Assembly (NCBI GenBank): GCA_016841675.1
Contig: JAENYQ010000001.1
Location: forward strand, 25,215-89,214
Length of the DNA: 64,000 nucleotides
Direction of reading: 5' to 3'
DNA from: Desulfotomaculum sp.
GTDB lineage: Bacteria > Bacillota > Desulfotomaculia > Desulfotomaculales > Desulfallaceae
This document shows, in pieces, positions 58,835 to 64,000 of this stretch (positions are counted from its first letter, which is position 1; every line of letters begins with the position of its first letter). The translations under genes and the position numbers were made by a program. The notes under the pieces were generated by a model. It had not been told where the DNA came from. It did no database searches and worked only from the letters and a program-made list of their open reading frames with translations.

Positions 58835-59752
58835 TTGAAACGAGTGGTCAGCGTCAGCCTGGGTTCTTCCAGACGGGATCACCGGGTGCAGGTCAAACTG
58901 CTGGGTGAAGAATTTGAAATTAGCCGCGTGGGTGTTGATGGCGACTTCGACAAGGCATTGGCCAAACTAAAAGAATTGGATGGCCAAGTGGATGCCATAG
59001 GCCTGGGGGGCATCGATGTTTACGTTTTTTCGGCGGGTAAAAGATATGCCTTTAAAGACGGGCTGCGCTTGATGGAAGCCGTAAAAACCACTCCGGTGGT
59101 TGACGGCAGCGGGTTGAAAAACACCCTGGAGCGTGATACAGTCCATTACCTGCTAAAAGAAACCGATTATATAAAAGAGGGTACCAGGGTGCTAATGGTC
59201 AGCGGAGTGGACAGGTTCGGTATGGCCGAGGCCTTTGTGGACGCGGGTTGTGACGTTACCTTTGGCGATCTCATTTTTACTATCGGCATCCCTTACCCTA
59301 TCAAAAGCCTTTCCAAGCTAGAGGGCCTGGCCAAAAAACTGCTACCTTTTATGACCAAGCTGCCGTTTCGCATGCTTTACCCCACGGGAAAGAAACAGGA
59401 GTCACGGGACGATGGAAAAACAAAAAAGTATGCTTCTTACTACGAAAAAGCCGAAATCATAGCCGGCGATTTTCATTTTATCAAACGTTACCTGCCTGAC
59501 AGATTAAGCGGCCAGACCATTATCACCAACACAACTACATCAAAAGATGTTGGGATGCTTAGTGCGAGAGGCGTAGCAAGGCTGGTGACCACCACCCCGG
59601 AATTCGAGGGGCGTTCCTTCGGCACTAATGTGATGGAAGGCGTGCTGGTAGCGCTGCTGGAAAAACCCTGGGCCGAGATTACACCTCAAGAATATAAGGA
59701 CATGATCGTGCGTCTTGACTTAAAACCACGCATTATTGAAATAAAGAGTTAA
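58835..59752 (+). CDS. Conserved protein annotated in relatives as quinate 5-dehydrogenase-like
   Basis: 305 aa from the TTG at 58835 (GGGGGA upstream). VVSVSLGSSRRDHRVQV, DAIGLGGIDVYVF, LMVSGVDRFGMAEAFVDAGCDVTFGDLIF and RGVARLVTTTPEFEGRSFGTNVMEG suggest two Rossmann-like halves. I recall the label from Peptococcaceae annotations; I see no catalytic evidence for quinate oxidation. Host gene, right flank. Confidence 0.5.
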   Translation: MKRVVSVSLGSSRRDHRVQVKLLGEEFEISRVGVDGDFDKALAKLKELDGQVDAIGLGGIDVYVFSAGKRYAFKDGLRLMEAVKTTPVVDGSGLKNTLERDTVHYLLKETDYIKEGTRVLMVSGVDRFGMAEAFVDAGCDVTFGDLIFTIGIPYPIKSLSKLEGLAKKLLPFMTKLPFRMLYPTGKKQESRDDGKTKKYASYYEKAEIIAGDFHFIKRYLPDRLSGQTIITNTTTSKDVGMLSARGVARLVTTTPEFEGRSFGTNVMEGVLVALLEKPWAEITPQEYKDMIVRLDLKPRIIEIKS

Positions 59753-59772
59753 TCCTTGCAAACACCAATGGC

Positions 59773-60717
59773 TTAAAGCCCTAACGCATGGTAAACCTCG
59801 CTGTTAACGGAATTATCCTTTGGCAGGCCTTTACTCGCACGGAAATTCACCACTGCCTGTTCCATACCGCCACCCCAGATACCGTCTAACGGCCCATCGT
59901 AAAATCCCAACCTTTGCATTCTAATTTGTGCCTCCAGTACATCGCCCCCCCGGGAGCCTCTGCGCAGCGTCCGGAACTGCTCATCCTGGTACATAAAAGG
60001 ATTGCCCAGCATAACCACCCTGGTGTCTGGTTTCACCCAAGGGTAAATTTCCTCCACGTTATGGTTATTCATTCTGATACACCCGTGACTGGCATAACTG
60101 CCGATAGAACCGGGTTTATTTGTGCCGTGAATGCCGTAAATACCCCAGGGAACAGTCAATCCCACCCAGCGGGTCCCAAACCCGGTGCCCCAATGTCTGG
60201 CCCGGCGCAGCACCTTAAAATTACCCACCGGTGATGGGGTTTTATATTTACCCACCGCCACCGGATACTGCTTGAAAGGTTCCCCGTCTGAGAGCACCGT
60301 CAGCTTACGCTGGGCGGTATCCACCAGTATACTTACCTCTCCCGCGGGAGCAGGAATATCACTGCTGCCGTCCACCTGGCAATATTCCTCATCCAGTGCC
60401 TGCCACGTTGCATTTGCAACTACTCCATTCGGTTTGATACCTTTTTGCTGCTGGAATTCCTTTACGGCCTCCACAGATCGGGGCTCATAGATGCCGTTAA
60501 CCGGGCCATCATAGTAATCAACCTGTTTTAACATCAATTGCAGTTGTTCCACGCTGCGACCACGAAACGCCGGGTCAGAAGGTTCTAATACCTGGTAACT
60601 TTCTTCAACTATACGGCTTAGCGGGCAACCGGTTTCTGCCTCGGCTGCCAAAGGCCAGAAAAGACCCGCACATAAAATAGCAATGGCGGCCCCAAAGAAA
60701 CTTCTTACTATGCTCAT
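59773..60717 (-). CDS. L,D-transpeptidase (YkuD) with two peptidoglycan-binding domains
   Basis: 314 aa, signal peptide MSIVRSFFGAAIAILCAGLFWPLAAEA, then PG_binding_1 (EQLQLMLKQVDYYDGPVNGIYEPRSVEAVKEFQQ), the YkuD domain (LVDTAQRKLTVLSDGEPFKQYPVAVGKYKTPSPVGNF...IHGTN...SHGCIRM with Cys213), and a second C-terminal PG_binding_1. Forms 3-3 crosslinks or modifies cortex/wall peptidoglycan outside the membrane. It is convergent with the preceding gene. Confidence 0.9.
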   Translation of the reverse strand: MSIVRSFFGAAIAILCAGLFWPLAAEAETGCPLSRIVEESYQVLEPSDPAFRGRSVEQLQLMLKQVDYYDGPVNGIYEPRSVEAVKEFQQQKGIKPNGVVANATWQALDEEYCQVDGSSDIPAPAGEVSILVDTAQRKLTVLSDGEPFKQYPVAVGKYKTPSPVGNFKVLRRARHWGTGFGTRWVGLTVPWGIYGIHGTNKPGSIGSYASHGCIRMNNHNVEEIYPWVKPDTRVVMLGNPFMYQDEQFRTLRRGSRGGDVLEAQIRMQRLGFYDGPLDGIWGGGMEQAVVNFRASKGLPKDNSVNSEVYHALGL

Positions 60718-60864
60718 TTATTTACCCCCGCAGTTGTAAAATATTTGGCTTAAATTATTTTTTCCATGTTATCGATATGTATGCCGTCTTTTTTTAGTCA
60801 TAATCCGCCTTGGCCGACCATACACATAAAACAAAAGGACAACCCTGCCAAGGAGGCGACTTAA

Positions 60865-61485
60865 ATGAAGTCAATGGTTAAATTTTTTCTTTATATGGGT
60901 CTGATCAGTTTAATAATTTACACCAGCGGATGTTTAAACAAGTCGGGGAAAAGTGAAAACACAAGCAACGTGGCACCGGAAACAATAACTCTGGAAAGAA
61001 GCGCAGAGCCACTGGTGGTAGGGAATACCTTACCCACGGTAGGTGATTTTGTAGACTGGGCTACAGTAGTCCTTTATTTTGCCAATGAAGACGGCCAACT
61101 GGTGGCCGAGCAGAGAGAAATCCCCAATGTTGTGGGCATAGCCCGGGAAACCATCCGCGAATTAATTCTGGGCCCGGAAAACAGCATGCTGGATCCCACC
61201 ATCCCTGCAGGTACCACACTGCTGGATATTGATGTTAACGAGGGCTTATGTACGGTTGATTTCAGCAAGGAACTGATCATTGGGCATAGTGGCGGTTCCG
61301 GTACAGAATACCTAACGGTTTACTCCATAGTGAACACGTTGACCCAATTTGGCACCATCCAGGAAGTACAACTCAGAGTGGATGGCAAAATAGTGGAAAC
61401 CATAGCCGGACACGTAAGTGTAGACGCACCACTGGTGCGGGATGATGAAATAATTAGTGCCATGGGGTTACCAGAGGAAAAATAA
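60865..61485 (+). CDS. GerMN-domain lipoprotein
   Basis: 206 aa, lipoprotein signal with lipobox TSGC (Cys23). C-terminal GerMN domain: ETIRELILGPENSMLDPTIPAGTTLLDIDVNEGLCTVDFSKELI...EYLTVYSIVNTLTQFGTIQEVQLRVDGK. GerM helps engulfment-complex assembly and germination in Bacillus. Single domain, unlike the double GerMN of GerM. RBS AAGGAGGCG. Confidence 0.85.
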   Translation: MKSMVKFFLYMGLISLIIYTSGCLNKSGKSENTSNVAPETITLERSAEPLVVGNTLPTVGDFVDWATVVLYFANEDGQLVAEQREIPNVVGIARETIRELILGPENSMLDPTIPAGTTLLDIDVNEGLCTVDFSKELIIGHSGGSGTEYLTVYSIVNTLTQFGTIQEVQLRVDGKIVETIAGHVSVDAPLVRDDEIISAMGLPEEK

Positions 61486-61488
61486 AAT

Positions 61489-61530
61489 CAGTAGTCAGTA
61501 GTCAGAATTCAGTAGTCAGAATTCAGAATG
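61489..61530. repeat. Short tandem repeats (tcagtagtcagaat type)
   Basis: cagtagtcagtagtcagaattcagtagtcagaattcaga. A mirror-like counterpart (cctgactcctgaatact) occurs near 61942-61960, so the 61489-61960 region may be one non-coding repeat element. Confidence 0.55.
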
Positions 61531-61684
61531 AGAAAACCTGCTAAAACATTTCTGGGTAGGCCAACAAGCAGCAAATGCGGCACCATCAATAGGATGAAAA
61601 TCTGCTTGGATTGTCATTGCTATGAATACAACGAAGTGAAGAACCTTGTAATTAAGCCTGTCATTGCTATGAATACAACGAATC

Positions 61685-61864
61685 TGTCATTCTGAGCGCA
61701 GCGAAGAATCTTAAAGACTAGATCCTTCGCTACGCTCAGGATGACAAGCTTAATCTTGACAAAGGTAGATTGTATTCGTTTATCGTGGTGCGGGTACGCA
61801 TGGTAATTCTGAACGAAGTGAAGAATCTAAATCCTTAAGATCCTTCGCTACGCTCAGAATGACA
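61685..61864. repeat. Two copies of an imperfect palindromic intergenic element
   Basis: Copy 1 (61685-61746) begins TGTCATTCTGAGCG and ends CGCTCAGGATGACA; copy 2 (~61803-61864) is a diverged version ending cgctcagaatgaca. A partial piece (cattgctatgaatacaacgaa) recurs at about 61615 and 61661. No ORF is supported in 61486-61989. Confidence 0.65.
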
Positions 61865-61962
61865 GCCCTAAAAAGGGTATCAATACATTCCAAATCGTAG
61901 GATGCCCTACGACAACGATATTATAAATTTTTGAATACTGGTTCCTGACTCCTGAATACTAA

Positions 61963-61990
61963 AAGAAGCCCGGCATGCCGGGCTTCTTTT
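61963..61990. terminator. Bidirectional terminator
   Basis: GAAGCCCGGC-AT-GCCGGGCTTC with A-tract before and T-tract after; serves the minus-strand oxidoreductase. Confidence 0.88.
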
Positions 61991-63105
61991 TAATGCCACT
62001 GGTTCTGATGAAATTCAAAATGAGGCTGGTGTTGAGTAGGAATATAAGCCGGAATCTTACCCTCGTCCACGTCAACGGGAATAATCCGTTCTTCGCGGAT
62101 GGAACGCAGTGTATCCAGTATCGTTTTCACATCCCCGTATTCAACCTCCGGAGTAACCGCAATAACTTCTCGGCCAGTCAGAGCGTTATACAAGTTCAAT
62201 AGCTCATTGTAAAACCCTCGCTGTGGCCGGTAAGCAACCTGTTCACTGTTCCCATCGTTATAAGCCAAGTTAATGGTGCCGCAATCCCTTTCTTCAAGGA
62301 ATATCATGCCGTAGGTACCGAAAATACGCAGTCCCACCAGAGGACGCTGCGCTTCCCTGCCCGCACAGTAAAAAGTAAACTGACCGATAACTCCGCTCTT
62401 GAAACGCATGTTCACATTGACCACGGCATAGGGGGAAAAGTCATCATTCTGAGGCACGCCAAAGGCCTGCAACTTATCAATGGGCCCGAAAATATGCCGC
62501 AGGGCAGCCATGTCATGCACCGCAGTGTCTATGATGGCGCCACCGTTAAACACCGGGTGCTGGCGCCACTCGGTACGGGGAAATTTATCCTTATACATGT
62601 CCCCGGGAAAGAATACCACCCTGTTTTGCATGAAATAGACCGGATCACCCACTTTTTTACGGCGCACCATGTCACGGATCAAGTCGATTTCTTCGTTATA
62701 ACGGTAATTTTCTGCTATCATTACCGGAATTCCGTACCGGCGGGGCATCTTAGCAAAATCTTTGGCCTGTTCATAAGTGCTGGCCAGCGGCTTTTCACAA
62801 ACAATGGCTTTTCCTGGCCGGTGGGCAATAGCTTTGGCCACATCTTCACTAACCCGGTAATTATGCTCAATTGGTACCATAATGTCGAATACATTAATGT
62901 CTTCTCGCCACAGCAAGGGACGGTAATCGGTGTAAATATTGTCACCGCCCAGTCCAAGCTCCGCAGCCCACCTGTTGGTTTTTTCCATGTCTGGATCGCA
63001 AATAGCTGCTATTTCATATTTGTTCGCCAGTTCTTGGTAAGCGGGATAATGTAATCTTTCAAAAGCCATTCCGGTTCCGATAATTCCTACCTTTAGTCTC
63101 TCCAA
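61990..63105 (-). CDS. Gfo/Idh/MocA-family NAD(P)-dependent oxidoreductase
   Basis: 371 aa, TTG start behind GGGAGG. Rossmann motif GIIGTG (8-13), CEKP (103-106) with the catalytic-type lysine, then AENYRYNEEIDLIRDMV and GGAIIDTAVHDMAALRHIFG. Substrate, a sugar or polyol derivative, cannot be determined. Ends at a strong terminator. Confidence 0.85.
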   Translation of the reverse strand: MERLKVGIIGTGMAFERLHYPAYQELANKYEIAAICDPDMEKTNRWAAELGLGGDNIYTDYRPLLWREDINVFDIMVPIEHNYRVSEDVAKAIAHRPGKAIVCEKPLASTYEQAKDFAKMPRRYGIPVMIAENYRYNEEIDLIRDMVRRKKVGDPVYFMQNRVVFFPGDMYKDKFPRTEWRQHPVFNGGAIIDTAVHDMAALRHIFGPIDKLQAFGVPQNDDFSPYAVVNVNMRFKSGVIGQFTFYCAGREAQRPLVGLRIFGTYGMIFLEERDCGTINLAYNDGNSEQVAYRPQRGFYNELLNLYNALTGREVIAVTPEVEYGDVKTILDTLRSIREERIIPVDVDEGKIPAYIPTQHQPHFEFHQNQWH

Positions 63106-63342
63106 GGCACATCCCTCCCAATATGTTAATTATCGATATTATGCGATTAACCGCATTAATCTATCCTAAAATTAGTCCACAAAATTTCCTAACCAGGGAA
63201 CTTTATGTTGTCGAACCACGTCAAGAATATTGTGGTTCCAAATAAAATATGGTAGTTTTTACATAACATTTGGGCAGGTTTTTTCAAACAACCTGTCGAA
63301 TAGCCTGAGGTATTATGAACTTTTTTGGGAAACGAGGGAAAA

Positions 63343-64000
63343 ATGGCCATGGTATTAAAACAGCATATAAGACAAATAATGAAAGTCGGTCTGGTAGTAT
63401 CCCTTATATATACAGCGGGTTGTTTGGGTTTTCCAACAACCGCATTTGCCGCCACCGATATCATAGTTAAAGGCAGCGCGGTAAACGTGCGCAGCGCACC
63501 CGGTACTGCCAGCAGTATTGTTACCACGGTACAAAGCGGCCAACGCTTTCAAATTTTGGAAACCCAAGGTGACTGGTTTAAAATAAACGCAGGCAGCAAA
63601 ACGGGCTGGGTCGCCGGATGGCTTATGGAACAACAGCCAAACAGCACCCCGAAAATTAAACAGGCCACCATTACCGGCTCGGCTGTCAACGTGCGCTCCG
63701 GTCCGGGTACCTCTTACGGTTCGGTCACCACAGTCAACAATGGTGCCAAATACACCGTCACCGAGGTCAGCGGGCAGTGGCTAAAAATTAAATTATCCGA
63801 TGGCAAGCAGGGTTGGATTGCCGGGTGGCTGGCGGCGGTCACCGAGGTAAACGTGACCAATCCCGCCCCCCCGAGTAGCACAACGGTGGCGCAGCAACCC
63901 CAGGCAAACACACAAAAAATTAAGCAGGCCACCATTACCGGCTCGGCTGTCAACGTGCGCTCCGGTCCGGGTACCTCTTACGGTTCGGTCACCACAGTCA
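63343..64000 (+). CDS. Secreted multi-SH3 (SH3b) wall protein, 3' end outside the window
   Basis: Signal peptide with a PTTAFAA-type cleavage site (residues ~20-37). SH3_3 repeats: VKGSAVNVRSAPGTASSIVTTVQSGQRFQILETQGDWFKINAGSKTGWVAGWLM, then ITGSAVNVRSGPGTSYGSVTTV... twice. The last two are almost identical at DNA level, 264 bp apart (63652 and 63916). Such proteins are often N-acetylmuramoyl-L-alanine amidases; the catalytic part is not visible. ATG at 63343 with GAGGGAA. Confidence 0.8.
   Translation, partial: MAMVLKQHIRQIMKVGLVVSLIYTAGCLGFPTTAFAATDIIVKGSAVNVRSAPGTASSIVTTVQSGQRFQILETQGDWFKINAGSKTGWVAGWLMEQQPNSTPKIKQATITGSAVNVRSGPGTSYGSVTTVNNGAKYTVTEVSGQWLKIKLSDGKQGWIAGWLAAVTEVNVTNPAPPSSTTVAQQPQANTQKIKQATITGSAVNVRSGPGTSYGSVTTV

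Overview
The window is about 64 kb of chromosome from a spore-forming, low- to mid-GC Firmicute. An anaerobic Clostridia/Peptococcaceae (Desulfotomaculum-like) host is my inference. The support is the cotJABC spore-coat operon, a GerM-type lipoprotein, strong AGGAGG ribosome binding sites with frequent TTG/GTG starts, and the style of the prophage genes. No rRNA or tRNA gene and no CRISPR array was seen.

Left host flank (1-8970): a Zn/Cd-type P1B ATPase, the sbcD-sbcC nuclease pair on the minus strand, a YbjT-like NAD(P)-binding protein, then cotJA, cotJB and the first 59 codons of cotJC. Right host flank (58160-64000): the remainder of cotJC, a conserved 305-aa protein, an L,D-transpeptidase, a GerMN lipoprotein, an intergenic region rich in short repeats, a Gfo/Idh/MocA oxidoreductase, and the start of an SH3-repeat exported protein that runs off the window.

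Between them lies a roughly 49.2-kb prophage (8954-58176) inserted inside cotJC. A 17-bp direct repeat flanks it, and a large serine recombinase gene ends 17 bp from the left repeat. The distance between repeats is 49,206 bp, a multiple of three. Precise excision would rejoin cotJC in frame as a normal-length 190-residue protein. Joining the phage halves of the two junctions gives an attP-like site with perfect 12-bp inverted arms. The arrangement resembles the sigK/skin and spsM/SP-beta cases of developmentally excised elements.

Prophage layout: (a) recombinase, a lone HsdR-N-like nuclease, a decayed metallopeptidase, a membrane protein, an ImmA-like peptidase and a CI-like repressor on the minus strand; (b) a divergent promoter/operator region; (c) an early plus-strand operon with a Cro-like regulator, Gam, a putative recombination protein, a UvrD-like helicase, many small zinc-ribbon proteins, a Spo0E-like phosphatase, an HNH nuclease, a replication initiator containing a likely origin, a large ParB-like protein and RusA; (d) an AT-rich moron with its own promoter and terminators; (e) siphovirus-type packaging, head, tail and lysis genes (30.3-53.6 kb); (f) a right-end cargo block with a second Spo0E-like gene, an SOS-box gene, an AT-rich two-gene cassette encoding a PD-(D/E)xK nuclease, a membrane protein, a YjcZ-like small protein and a 36-codon gene paralogous to one in the early region.

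The most notable theme is the link to sporulation. The element disrupts a spore-coat gene that it can restore exactly, and it carries two Spo0E-family genes, a family that dephosphorylates Spo0A~P, plus two other small proteins resembling sporulation families.
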